The notes below the pieces were generated by a model. The model did no database searches and had not been told where the DNA came from. It was given only the letters and a program-made list of their open reading frames with translations. The position numbers and the translations under genes are program-made. Positions 48,101 through 63,100 of a DNA stretch of 64,000 bases are shown piece after piece. Position 1 is the first letter of the stretch; every line of letters begins with the position of its first letter. The stretch lies in NCBI GenBank assembly GCA_914767715.1, contig OU612072.1:24490001-24554000 (forward strand). Reading direction: 5' to 3'. The stretch comes from Membranipora membranacea. Taxonomy: Eukaryota; Bryozoa; Gymnolaemata; Cheilostomatida; Membraniporidae.

Positions 48101-51100
48101 GAAGGATAAATAACTTACAGATATTGGTGATCAGTCGGTATGACCTTTATGACATTTATGAGTGTTATTAGCACTAATGCGTTATAACTTTAACAGATCG
48201 TAATTCAGATGATCTGGAGTATAATTTTATCCTGACAACAATTTTTTTTTTTTTTGCATATTTCATGGATGAAATATAAAAATGAGTGATTTTTATTTCT
48301 CAAAATACTTTATTTCACCCGAAATCAACATCTAGTCAACAGTGCTTGTCTCTGATTGGTCTATATGTAAAAGTGTATTTCTGTAGTCTATGAGAGAGAT
48401 TTTGTGAAAAAAATGTGACAGTTTCTTTATCAGTGATATTTTGTTCCAATTCTTACAAAACAAGCAGAATCAAGTTACAATTTTTTTTCACCTAGACATA
48501 AAATAGCACAAATTATAATTTCGAGTTACCTGCTTTACAAGGATTTATCTTCCATCACTTTACTGGTCAAGGTTTAATGTTTTTAGCATGATAAAAATAG
48601 GTGAAACATGTACAGTGTCAGTCACTTAGTTAAAAAAACACTGAATTAGATAAGCGGGGTTAGCAGCTATGTTTATGATTGCTATAATTGAAAAATAATA
48701 TAATACTTGCTGTCTGTCAATGATGTGCATGCACCAACAGGATTCGAATTAACCAGCTCACACTGCTTATTGCATTCATCATTGTGTTATTTGTATTGAA
48801 ATCCGATTTTATTTTCAACAAGAAAATTGTGATTATCAGAAGGAGTTGCCTGATTTGTTGATCAGTAAAATGCTGCATTTATACCTGAACTACATAAATG
48901 CATAATAATTTTTGCACAAAAACAAATTAAAACATTGAATTTTCTCTCTACAGCATCACAAAGATGACATCTCTGAAGCAGCTCAACTTATCCACTAATG
49001 AAATACTTGGAAGAGATGACCAGCTGAGTCAGGCACTGTCAACACTGCCTAATCTAGAGATACTAGATCTAAGCAGGTGTGGGCTGAATAAGATACCAGA
49101 AAGGTAACGTGTTATCTTTTTATGGAATATTGTTTGAAATTGTAGATCTATTTCACTTTGTAGTTTGCAGTTTAACTACAATGACATTGTCAGAAGAGAG
49201 TTGATGAGACAATGGCAAGATCCGTAACAATCAGATGCAGTGGGTATCTGCTTATGATCGTTCACATGAATTATTCTTTCTTCAGTATCTGCTCACTGAC
49301 AGCTCTAAAGGAGTTAGATGTGTCGTTTAATAATGATCTGCTGATAATACCTGAAGATATAGACATGATGAAGTCACTAACCAAGTTAGATCTGTCAGGG
49401 TGCCATCAAATTCGTTTACCTGTCAGGTGAGTATGTTCCTCATGTTTAGTATTGTGATTGTGAAGATAATGAAAATGATACAACGCATCATGATTATTAT
49501 AGTATGTATATCGGTTACACATATGTTAATCTAAGTGTTGAGCTGGTACTTTACAATATGAAATATTTTTGAAATTAAGAACAATTGACAGCAAAGAGTG
49601 ACAAAGCCCTTTTGAGCGAACTGTGATAATCATTTCTCGTCTATCATTTTTTGGCATCTCTCAAGGCCTGAGCACACAATAGGCTATGAAATTCTTCTCT
49701 CATTGCTATTGCCCATAATAGTTACAGAGTACATCAGTAAACCGTAACGCACTGATGAATACTCTTCAACGTACACGGATCTTATGGGTTTTGATGACAA
49801 ACTCAATGTATGTGTATTCTTACCAATCAAATGCTTTGTTGTGAATATTAATGAGGTCAATCAATCACAACTCAGTGGCCAAAATCTAGTGGTAGCTAAG
49901 TTGCTAAGGTGTGGTGGTGGGAAAATGGTCCCTGCTAACATGGGGTTGTGCGACCAACCGAAAACATAGCTACAACGTGTTTACCCCAATGTAGCAACGA
50001 TATAGCAACGCGTTAACCGTGTAGTACTCTTGGGATCATCCCTTCCTTTCAATATAATAATAATGGTAATTTGAGTAGACATTTTCTTTAATAGGCGTAT
50101 AATGCAGAATTGCCACCAGAATTGCGTTGGGCATAGTCCTGAAAGTATTAAAATCACTAAGATCAATACAGTCCTATGAGGCTGTGACTGCTTCACAAGT
50201 GCGGAATTAGGAGAGCATTTTTTTTACAGCAGTGTAATTCTCTTTTGATGTCCAACATTTTTTATGACCTTGATGAACAGCCACACAAGCATAAAACATG
50301 CTGATTTATAAATATATAAAACATGAATAAAGGTTGCTAATTTACCGGGTCTGCATGTTCAGATTTACTCATAGAAAAGTCACCTCAATAAACCTGATAA
50401 CCTGGCCGCTCGCGACCACGTGCCCACTGGGTGTGTAATCAACTGATCAATGACCAATGAAACTCCTATATATGCGCAGTCAACTACTAGTCATGGGTTG
50501 TTTAAGTGCTCAAACGGTGCAAGATGCTGGTAGAGGCATTTCATTATTAACCCCTTTCTCCCCTCCGTTTATGTATATACCATACAGTGCCGGAGTTATG
50601 GCCACCTTCTTTGTGGTGAGACAACTAATAAATTGCTAGCTAGACAACTCCTGCCACAAAACAGTATATATTAGTAAACCATATAATTCCTCAACCTTAC
50701 CAAATTTTGGAAGGAAAAATATATTGTCATCCCAAGTCAGAATCGAGCAATCCTGGGAACTTGTCAGCATATTGGTATGATGGATATGAAACAATATGTC
50801 TTGATTGCCTATGCAAACTATCCATTAGCTTGCTTAAAACCTTTTTCTCTTGTGTGACCAGTCTTTTTATCTAGCTTCATCTCAATTTTTGCGAAATGTT
50901 TGAAGATATCCTCTTTAATCATGGTGCCATAAGTCTCGCACTGTAGGGTATGTACTTAAACGGAGGGGAGAAAGTGTTTGATAATGAAATGCCTCTACCG
51001 GCATCTTCAACTGTTTTAGCACTTAAACTGAGTCATGGGAATACTCCGTATCAACGATACTGAGCTAATCCAGTTATTGAACCCATACAGATAGCTAATA

Positions 51101-54100
51101 CATTTGAGTTACGGGCCGAATACACAACATTTTGCTCAAGCCTTTATGTGTAAGGTTAGCACATATATTGTTATACACATAGAATGCCCGCAAGAGTGAT
51201 AATCATATACAACCGCATACCTTGGAGTCCTAGATATAAGAGAGCTCCTATAAGTATCGTAGTTCCCGCCGTGTGATGTCAAAACCTCAGGTCACTATAC
51301 AATTCAAGAGCAGACAAGTCTCACATCATGTGTTGGACAGATATAAACCATATACTAGCGGTATTACACATGTAATGTTTAATATCTACATTTTTATTTA
51401 CATCCTTTTACACCATTATATTTAGTATGGCGTCCATGGCAGGCCTGCAGTGGATAGTGATTGAGGTAGACATACTGAGACCTTTACCTGACTGGATAGG
51501 TAAGTCCATTTTCTTATTGCTCAAGTATTGCTCTCTTCCATATTTATCATATTTTAAGAAGTTCCTCATGTATCTTTGAGAGGGATGTTTGTTTAATTGT
51601 CCCACTTTCAGCCCCCTTGATGTATCTTAATTGTAAACCCTTAGTATGATCAAACAAGGAATCAGGATCGGTCTCATGGTTGAAAGTACAGTCTTGTGAT
51701 CTTTGAAGTCCATATTCAATTCCCAATATCCCAGATTTATTTTCTGTCAATATTGCCATCAAATATGATTCCTGTCTGGAGTTTATCTTAATTGGTGAGA
51801 TATCCCTGTTTCAAGGCAACTTCCCTTATGAAATTTTGGTTGTATCAATGGCATACAATTGTTTTGTTTCGCATGCAAAGTGATTCCAATTCCCGTCTTG
51901 TTTGAGGAAAGTAAGTTAAACCTGGGGTTTCAATCACAAAAGGTGGGCAATCCACCATAAAATCATATTGATGTTTCATAAAATTCAGGGGACTATTAAT
52001 TTTGGAAAATTGATGGGTGACACATCATTACCAATCCATGAGCTCAAACGCAAATGGTGTGGACTTTTGAAAACCATTGGAAAATTGGAGAATTTATGCA
52101 CTGCCTCTTTTTGATATCAGTAATCACACACAACTGCATAACTCCATTGCAGGTATAAAAGAAGATAGGATCGGACGCAGCGTAGCTTATGTGAGACCTA
52201 CAAAATCATCCATGGATAAAAATTTCATGACAGCAGTGACACAAGATGAGACTACAACACATCCCGGAGAGGAAAGTTATTTTGCTCATTCAGTTGTGAA
52301 TTTATGAGACTAACATTCTGAAATTTTCTGAATTCCATGAAAGCGTAAAAAATCACATGCATGATCTAATTCCTCCAACATGAACATGTTAGATGCAAAT
52401 GAACACCATAGTTAAGACACAATCCTCCGATAAATGGACTCATGGCATGTGATAAATTAGATCACCAGTTGACAAAACGATCGACCGGGTAGTACACAGC
52501 AAAATATTAGTAGGTCTCAGTAATGTTCTCAGAACTTACTCCAATCTGTTGGGGTACTGGTTTTTGAGCATTGGAAAAGTTGTTAGTGAATCGGTGACGG
52601 CACCGGTGATTTCACTTGCTTGCTTCAATAAAAACTAAGTAAGCAAATTTTTTGAAAACTGACAGCATCTTGATCTCTTTTTCACTCAAACTAACAATCG
52701 TTTTATTATTATGCGTAATTATTTTTGTTTATTATAGGCTAGCACAGTGGGCACCAAGCCTAAAATTTATCCACCGAAGTATCAACATCAAGCTTCCGTT
52801 GTGACAACTACTGCAGGTGAACTGCTTATTTCACAAATGTATTATCGAGTAGTTTAATTACTGTTTTATGAGCTTGAATTTGAGTGTTAGATCAGAGTTG
52901 GGTACTCTCTAGCTCATACAGCTGAGTGAAACGGATAAATTATGTTTGGTTCAGCATTTGCACCATGTCAAAAAATTCATGGGGACATTGTTTGGGAAAT
53001 AATTTCAGTATTGGGATGCCCAATTTTCATAAATTTCTGTTTTGATGACAGTTTTTTTCTGGAATTCTACAGTAGGAGGTTCAGATATAGCCATTTTGAT
53101 ACTTCTGGAAGATTCAATAAAGAATCATTGCAGGGTGCCATCCAATAATTATGATGGTGAAGCTTATATAAGCCAGCTTCATATGTCCTGGCATATAGAA
53201 AACTGCCTCTTAGCATAATAATGCTGTTTTTTATGCTATATTTAAACCTAAAACTATTATACACACAACTATTCACATATCACACATGTACCATATTAGG
53301 TACATTGTTATAACACTTAATGGCACTTAATCTTAAAACTTTGCTGCCGTTAGAAATGTATCCAGCTTTGACACATATTTCTAAAAAGAATTCTTCAGCA
53401 TCCAAAATTCATGATCCATTCACTGCACAGATAACTCCTCTTAATTTTCTTTTAAATATTTATTGACAATAATCTTCATGATTGAAAGGGTGTTTTCGAA
53501 AGTGCCAGACCAAGCAAAACAACAAGAAAATGAAAGAAGAAAAATGGAAGTGAGACATAGATGGCTCGGAAGAATACACCAAAATCAAAGAGATGATGAT
53601 GTCTTAAACATGCAATAGATAAATGTGTGTTGTCTGATTGCCTTCAAATTGTTTGAAGACCTGATGTGTTGCAATGCCTCAACAGGTAAACAAACAAAGA
53701 ATGATAAGTTAAATGTTTATGTTAAACTATTTATTTCAGAAAACTTCCAGAAGAATGACAATACAGCAGCACATGACACTATATGTGGAATCTGTACATT
53801 CACAAGGCCACTACATACATTGAAATGCAATCACCTCCTCTGTAGAACTTGTATTTGTAAGTTTAATTCAGTTCACAAGTCACATTTGTTAGAGATCCTC
53901 CTTGACAAACTCCCTTAGCCCTTTCTCAAATAAAGAATTGGATTTTTTTATTTAATTTAAACTGTTTGTAGCCCTAAAAATGGCTTCACTCCTTTATTCA
54001 CCATGGATAGAGCATATCTTGAATTTGAAATTGAAAGATTATTCAATTCTAGGAATGTCATAATCATATTCACATGTGACATAATGGTTATTTTCAGCGA

Positions 54101-57100
54101 AAATAAAGCAAGCAAGCCATGAAGAGCAACCATTCAAATGTCCGTACTGCAGAGAAGAGCATACAATTCAGGATCTTCTGACAGTATGGTTTGGTATGTC
54201 AATATTCAAGATTCAAAATATAATCTGAGCCATGATCAAAGATGAATACACCTCACAATTATCCCTGGGTACAAATAACTTCAATACAGGAACGCGTCAT
54301 AGTATAGTACCACCAGTTGATGCCTCTGCATTTACAAGGTTAATCTCAATACCATATTTAAGAATGGGAGCTACGGAAATAAACCTTGATTTGTAGTTTT
54401 GTGGACAAATCTAGAAAAAAAACCTAGTTTTCTTCATAGGTTATCAATGTAGTTTGTTCAAGGCTGCCTAGTAATGTCTAAGCATTATAGAAGGTGTCAT
54501 TTGCTAATTTGTTCGCCTTTTTTACGGAAGTTTAAACATCTTCCATTTTTCCAGCATAAACTTGTGATACAGAAAATGGTCTGCATTAAAAATTTCAGAT
54601 TGAAACAGAATCAGCTGATTTAACAGAAATGAGAAAATATTGGAATTTAATATTTATTAATATAATAACTTAAAATTTATTCGATGGTCTATAACCACTT
54701 GATAATTGAAAGCTGTTTCTTCTGGTTCGCTTTCTCGTTCAGCACCTTAAATATGTTTAAGGAAATACTAAGTAATGATGTACGGCGGCGCCGCACACAT
54801 CCAATTTATGACATTCATTGTTTTTGCAGTTTGTTTCACTTGCAGTTAAACCTATGGCAAATAAATCGGTACAGACTGAACTTTTTCAATGTTCAAACTA
54901 TTCAACTGGTTTTTTTCCGCAGGCAATCACTGACACAGAATTTTATCTTACCTTATCTAATATTTCTCACACACAGCTCCATATCTTTCTTGCAGGGATA
55001 AAAGAAGACTTGTCCGGAGATGAGACAGCTTATGTGAAACCCACAGAACCAGCTGTTGAAAACAAAACAATATCAGCAGTGACACCTGAGGAATTTGTCA
55101 TACATCCTGGAGAGGCAAGTAACTTTGCTTATTAAATGGACAAGTAGTGAATAAAATAAAACCGCCCTTATCATTTTACCACCCACAAATTCATAACCTC
55201 CTAACACGTTCTGATTGGGTTCTTATATTTCATGTCCTAAAAGAGATGAATGATATGAATGCACAATACAGCACAATTGAGAATAACACAATGTTGAGTT
55301 AAAATAAGAAACCAGGAGACTTTGATATAAATGCTGTCATGTTTTTCACAAAATCTACCTTCACACAGTCCTTGTCGCTCATATGTAGGTATGCGTAGGT
55401 CCTCAAACTTTTTCTGGATTGATGATAACAGCTTTCCATTGACAACTGCATACTCATAAATGTGGAGATGATAACAGAGTGACACTTGCTAGCTGAATGC
55501 TAACAATCATTAATCATGAAGAGTATTTGTCTGTTATAGGCCAGCATCTTTGGTATAGAGACTAAACCATCTAAGCCGAATATAAAAGAACATTCTTCCG
55601 TCTCCACAACTGAAGGTAGGTACGGTCATTAATTTGACAATTTCCTGTAAAAAACTTCTTGTACAATTAATCATCGGAAATGTCACATTACCATGTCTAG
55701 CATTAAGCACATGCACTGGTAGTACAGTGTCCTAGTGTTATGAGAATGAGCAGCTTAGATCATGAGTTCTTGTTTCTCAGAATGAGTGGTATTCGATGTA
55801 AAACACTGTTTGTGAAGATCTAAAAAGAAAGTGAATACTCTTTGAGTCCAATCTAACTGAGAATTGTTTTTCACCTTGGGTCACGAGGATTACCCAAGTT
55901 TTCTTCATTAAAGTGACATTCTTAACAATTGGATTATATATGCGTTTATATTCATTACATCAATTATAAACAGAACGATGAGTACTAGTGCTTTTCACTG
56001 AGCTCCCTTAATGTATTGCTGAGCTAGACGTTCCAAATTGGCTTCAGTAGAGGAAGAAATGCTGGTTTTTGTGTCAATCAAATTCGCCAACAAAACAGCA
56101 GAACAAGATTATTCCAATATAACATTATGGATAAAATAAAGCTTACACATAAAAATTTAGTATCAGATTTGACAAATAGTCAATTAAAATGTTTGATATA
56201 ATTAACATACTACAAAATACACAAAATAAATTCAACCCCTCACGATTAGTAATTGAAGAAGACATTTGATTCGGCTGGTATAGTTAAGGCATCTCCTCCA
56301 CTCCACCCCACTAATACATAGGAAGCTGAAAAAACCACTAAAAAGGGTAAAGAGGTTGACATATCTCTGCATGGTCAATTACAATAAACACAAAACATTT
56401 TTATATTTATGATCAATATTAAGAAAAATCCATATGCAATAGAATTCCCATAAATAATTTACTACATAATAAGAATGCATTAGATTTAATTTACTCAGTC
56501 ACAAGATCACAGCTTTTGTCCAACTTACGTAGCATGAGTAATAAATAATAGTTATGACTGAGAGTGTAGTTTACCTCATGTGATAAGTTGAAATATAACA
56601 TCATAAGAAATTTTATGGGCAGGTGATGTTAGTTTCCTATGGCTGAGTCGCTGCTCATCAAAATAATCACGGCTGATGGAAAAAAACCTGTCACGTTAGT
56701 CATAGCTATAGAAATTACATGATAGTTGGTATAAAGACATGAAGTTAGGCTTTCCGAAAGACTCGTTCTCGACTGTGTAATCATTACACTGTTGGTTATA
56801 ATAATGAAGACATTGAGCACATAAACAAAAAAGTACATCCCAAAACAGGATAACATTGGTACACTCACTATGAGATTACTGGAACCACTGAATTGTTGTA
56901 TAATTTTGGTAGGTTATAATAGATTGGTATTGTTGTAAGAAAATATTTCTATTTGAATTATGAAATGGTTATCTAACAGGGGATACAACACCTAAACAAT
57001 TTTGCTTGAGAATCTGATAAGATTAGGAGGGTTTTATAATTGATGTAACCTCATTTATAATCCCTTCATTGGGACTGTATTTTATTTCCACTACGCTACC

Positions 57101-60100
57101 TCATTGTACAATACACATCACATTGGCTTTTGTGTGGTGAAGGGTCAGAGTTCAAGATAATGAACTATAGTGGTATATATATTTAAGGTGTATCTCCTTC
57201 ATTAATGGACAAGCCGTTTCTCTAAGGGTTGTAAAGTCATATACTAGCTGGTTGGGTAATGTTATATGGGTCAAAAGTGAAAAATTCTAGAATTGTTTTT
57301 ATTTGAGCATGAAAATCAGTGTGATGGGGGGACATGAAGTTTTTTTTAGAAGTGCAGAGGTACAGTAGGAATGACTATGTTCTGTGAAGTCCTCAAGCAT
57401 GTAATTGCTCCGCAGCCAGAAACCAGTGTCTTTCCATAACAGCACCATCACCATGCAAGTTATCACCATGTCAGCGCAGCACAGGAGAAATAATTCACAG
57501 TGACTGCTTACAGTCCCTCTCCAGGTTTTGAGTTGTTCCCTCCAAGTCATGTGATATGCTTATCCTAACCCTCAACTGACAGAACACTCCCTGTTTGCTT
57601 GTAAAGGCTGACCGGCAAGCACTTTCCTGTCAAAAATAATATGGGTGGTGCCTTTAAATATTCATTTATTTGGATAGCATGAATATCATGGATAGCAGAC
57701 TTCACATTGAAGCCTGTGAAAGATTTAAAAAAAATTAAGCCTATTGTACCGAGCCTCGAACAACCCCACATAGCAAAAATCTGAGATTTGGGGATTGATA
57801 CAGCACAGGTGATAACCAATCACGGAGGTCTTAGAACATTTTGAAATTAGAATTCATAACATCAATAAAAAAACTTTTTGGCAGTGTCCAGATAAGAATG
57901 AAAGGCATTGAAAACCTCATATCGTAAATTTTCAAGTTATAGTTTTACATCATTTAATCAACCCGTTCAACATAACAAAAATTTACATCAACACTTTTCC
58001 AGCAAGTTCTATATATTCAGCATTCTGGTGACGATGTGTCCGCTCAATGTCAGAATACGATAGATAAATACTCAAAAGTTCTACTAAATAAATCATTGAG
58101 CTGACAACCTTTCCGAACTCATTAGTAATGCTACAGCTTTTCAGTTACCGATAGCCTGCCATCACTAGATATTCAAGTGTGAATCATAGGTAATTCCTGA
58201 AACAACCCCAATAGTGGGAATCTTCTCCATCAAGGTTGTGGTAATCATGCAATGGCAGCATCAAAGATAACACATTTATACACCAAAAAAAGCAGCAATA
58301 ATTGCTAAATGGCCATCATGGCCACCCCTCTATCCAAAAGGTAGATGAATGTCCTGTTACTCTGCTTTGGCCCTGTAACTAAAGTTATTGTTCTTCACAA
58401 ACAAAATCAACTTGCTTGTTTAAAGTTGGTATTGTCCGGGACACAGATAGGACAAACACCTTTGAGTTTACTTTTCGCATATGATCGAAGTCTTGGTCAA
58501 GTATTCTGAAGAAAGTTAATAAAACATGATCGATTTCAATTGTGATCAAGAATGGCAATGCAACTTCACAAGCTCAAGAATTTCAAGACCTGATCATCAT
58601 AAAATGTGCGTCGCCATTGCGTTTCAAGCAGTTGTGCAAAATGTGAATATATCATAAGCTAAAAACGCAGAATGTGTGTAACAATTATACTTAGCTTTGA
58701 AAGAGTTTTTTCTATATCCGCTGATCGTAAATACCTCTTTCATGTAGCCCAATTTCAATGTAGAGAGAACAAGCCACAGCAGACATCTCATAGCATCATC
58801 ATTATCAGCCCATATTATGGGCTGATAATGGTTTTGACATTATAGCTTAGGCTCAACGACATTGCACTGCTCTACCATGCGATGTTAAAAGCTTCGTCTA
58901 AAGCGTTAACCCTAATGTAATAGTACCAGCTATACAAAATTTGGATAGCTGATATTTTTACAGTAGGGTTTACGCTATAGTAAAGGCTTCTCCTGTTGCT
59001 TGCGTTTATTAACAAAACTAAAGCAAACTTCCGTAAGTGATCAAGCTGTAGTTACTTGACAATAATATTCACAACGGCAGAACAGGTTTATCTGAAACGA
59101 AACCAGTTTGTATTTTACCAGTAATGAGCGAGGAACAACTATATCCAGGAAGCCTGCCCAAAAGAAATATTAGACGACTTTTTGAATGCAGCTTCAACAG
59201 ATATCATTCAAAATACGACAACCTGTAACCATTGATATAAAATGCCTGTATTATTTTGCATAAATAATGGTATATGTATCATGTCAATTCTGCTGTCTCA
59301 TACTCGTTCTTCAAAAGCTGAGATCAACCCTGTTTTTTTCTAAATTATGAAATATAGGAGCCAATATCAATATGACTAACTTATTTACATCTGAACGAGG
59401 ATTTATCACAAACCTACTATCACAATAAATACACTACTGCAGAGTATGAGCTAAGGTAATCTTACCCTTGGCATAGTGTAATCAACCTTCCGTAGTAACT
59501 CCTGCATGCAACTGACTGAAGCTGTGAAAGCTTGCATCCCCCAGCCAATTGGAATATGACAGTTTTCAATTAAGAATATTCTTTGACAAAAAGAAGACAA
59601 CTTATAATTATCCCTCTAAAAGATCGCTTTTTCGAGCAAAAGCTTGCATTTATTCTTTCTTTTACGGCAGTTCTTTTTTCAGCTGATTCTGAATTTGAAT
59701 CTGGATCAAAATTGGAGATTTCTGTGGAAAATGACAGAGGCGGACCATCAAAGGGATCAAACCAGGTAATTATACGAATTATCCTCCACCCACTGATGAC
59801 ATTAAATTGGAATTGTAAAGTTATTATCTTAGTTTCTTGGGTGGTTTGATCGTTCCTTATTGAGCTGATGTGTGCTTAACACCAGGATTGATGTAAAAAA
59901 AATAGAACATTTTCAAAAGTTATACAACACTAGACGTTAGCATTGCTACTTGGAATGAATTGCCTACCTTTCAGATTAGTATTTCAACATCCTGAAGAAG
60001 GAGGGATTTTCTCCAGCTTCAACTATAGCTATTAGGATTCAATGCGTGCATAAATGTATTTGCATGCTGAAAGCACCTCACCACAGAATAAGTGAATAAA

Positions 60101-63100
60101 TCCGAAAGTTTGGATTCAGTTTTCATAATCATTTGTTTCTGACTGCAATGAGCAGATATCATATTTTCTTACCTCAATGATTACCAAGATAGCTGGGGGT
60201 TCCCCTATAGGAGGGGGGGCGACTAATAGGCCATTTCCTGGCTAACCCCCAATAAGTTAGAAATAAACATTTAAGTAAGTACAGTAAGTTGCTGGAGAAC
60301 AGCATGGGCAGGGCAAAAACTTTATAGGAGGAAATTCGGCCTCGATACTTTAGAAAAGGCGGAAAAATTAGCACCAACTACACATGCACCCAAGTCACCT
60401 TTCACACATTGGGAAATATAGTAACATAAGGTAGTATTTTAGGGCGGGAGGGTGGGAATTGTGAAAAGACGACTTGTCACTTCAGTTGTCCTGAATGAAT
60501 GGGATGAGAAAAACCCGCGAACTGACGAGATGAGTAAATCTACATAAACTCGCTATAAGGTGCGCCGTGGTACAGGATAATGCTTAAAGTAAGATCAGAT
60601 AACTACAAAGTATGAGGCTCTGAGGTCAGATTAAAGCTAGTAAATTTATAACACCGTACTGTGTTATTAAATAACTGAGCCTTGTCACATTGCAAGAGAA
60701 TAAAATGAGTTCTCTAGGTGTAAAAAACTCTGTATATTTTAACTTTGGCTGATGACATTTTTTTGGCTGTAGTGTATAAGACTTTTTCAGCTAAGCTAAA
60801 CCTGTTCATAGCCCAACATGAAAAGAAATTTAGTGTTTTCTGTTGCTTCTATCTCCTCCTGCCTTTATTTGTCAATATCACTGATACGCCCTCCTTTGAA
60901 TGACAGGCCCAGTTTGATCTCACAGTATAGGGTAGTCAAATTGATGGCTGGATGCATATCATAGACATTTTTGTCACATGCTGGTGATTTCATAAATGAG
61001 AGATTGTCAGGCTTGATGACAAAGATGGTTGATAATGTAATCCTTCCATAATCAAGCCAAGCGAAGCCTGAACGCTTGAACTAGTGCAATGCAAATTCAA
61101 CTAAAATATGTACGATACAAGTATTCTAATATGAGCTGTTTGAATGCCCAAAGCATCTTTATAATATTTTCTCAAATAAGCTATGAGCCTAATGGATGAA
61201 AGACTTGGAATCCACATACTCAGTAACATGTGTCTAGCAACTTCCAAGGTCATTAGTATTATTTTCTAAGAGTGACTCAATATAGTATGTGAAGTAAGCT
61301 GGAAACAAAGTGGTGGTAATTCTGAAAATCTTTTGCTGTCCATACAAGCTCATTGATGATGCGCAATAATGATAATAATCAACCTAGACAAGAAACCATG
61401 TACATCATGATCATCATTATTATTTTAATTATTTCTATTGTTGGTTTTCACAGCTGTGAAGCTGGTGTGTGTTCGGTATTCGATTAGAACCCTTAACCTG
61501 AGGTCACAGTATCCTTGGGCTTCCTATAGAGCAGATAACTGAACTCTGTCCACTTCCCTCTCATCTATATCCAGCATGCTCATGTACTCCTCTAGTCTGG
61601 CTACCGCCCTCACAATCTTTGTATTTCTCTTGCTAGATCTTGATAATTTTCAACTTTCTCACCTTCCTCCTCATCAATTCTGCTATCACCGGGAACCGCT
61701 TTATCTATAATCCAGGTGTGGTTCATCTCTTTGTCCTTTACTATGATGTAAGGTCTGCGGGCTTGAATGACCTTATCCATCTAAATTGTGAAATCCCATG
61801 GAACATTCACCCTATCATGTTCTATTACTTTCTCTGCTGTATGTGCATACCAATTTCTCATCCATACTTCTTGCACAGGTTCCAATGGAAAAGCTGTGCC
61901 ACTTTGTCGTGCCTTTTCTTATACTCAGTTTGTGCCATTATTTCACATACGTTGAGTATGTGAAATATTGTTTCCTCTCTCCCCATTGCACATTCCACAT
62001 TTTGATTTTCTTCCTTCTTTTCTATGTGTACCTTCTTCAACTGTGTCGGTAATGCCTAATCATACGCTGCAGTGACGAGCCCTTCAGTCTAATTTTCATA
62101 AATCCATGCTATACCCACTTATATGTCATTGTTTCGTCTACTCTTTCTGCTATCTTTGGGTATTGTCCATTTAAAGCTCAACTTACCTTTAACTGTATTT
62201 ACAATGATAACTAAAATCAGCTATGCTCATTTAACTATTATCACTCTACCTATAGCCTCAACGGTAATTACAGTGATAAATAGAATTGACCAAATTCACA
62301 TGTTGCTAATCATGCAAGCGATATAGCAAATGGCAACATAGCCTCTTGAGGTAACGTTACTTAAAAATCTCACAAAAAATTGGCACAGGGCTCCAATTTT
62401 TGTGAAATCCGGATAGGGTGGCTTCTTGTGACAATACGTTGTTGATCATTCAGTCCTACTTATGTTTCATTATGTCCCTTTTTGTAGAGTGTGCGTAAAA
62501 GAGAGGATTTCCTTAGCCTGAGACCGGTGTTCAAATTTGCATGAGCATGTAAAATCCATATTATCTGTATATTATGATGACAAAGAATTCATAGTATATC
62601 GTTTGTAGCCTTTTTGTCCAAAGTGACAGTCACATTATTATTCTACCAGGTTGAGCAGACTTCCTCAGGGAAACACATCGACATTCTTAGGCTTCTCTCT
62701 ACTCCATCCGAAGTTCTGTCAGCTTCAGCATCCTCATGCACCACCTGCACACTGGTATCAGTAACTGATGTCACAAAGCAGGAGACATATCATGTACTGA
62801 TGCTGGCAGCTGGCCATATCCAGTCTGTTATGGGGTACAGAAAAGTCAGAGAGAACTACATTTGGGAAATATCTACCATTCATACCAAACAGCCAAAATT
62901 GTACTCCCTCTTACTGAAATCACTTATCACAGAGGAAGAACAGAAGTTGCACTTCAGAGAACTATACTGTGTGGGTACAATTTCATTCGACATGATTCAG
63001 AGTCTAGCCAATCAGAGTGATCAGACGAAAATGCCTGATTTTCAAAAGTTTCCAGGAGATGTTGAATACAAACACAATGAGCTGAAGATCCAAATTAACC

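Noticed and set aside
53490-53612. ORF reading QQENERRKMEVRHRWLGRI before the RING exon
   Set aside because: It resembles LINE or transposon tail text in only a few residues and is not in phase with the LRR/RING gene.
61640-62052. Plus-strand ORFs over 61640-62052
   Set aside because: They are shadows of the minus-strand RLE-type LINE fragment.
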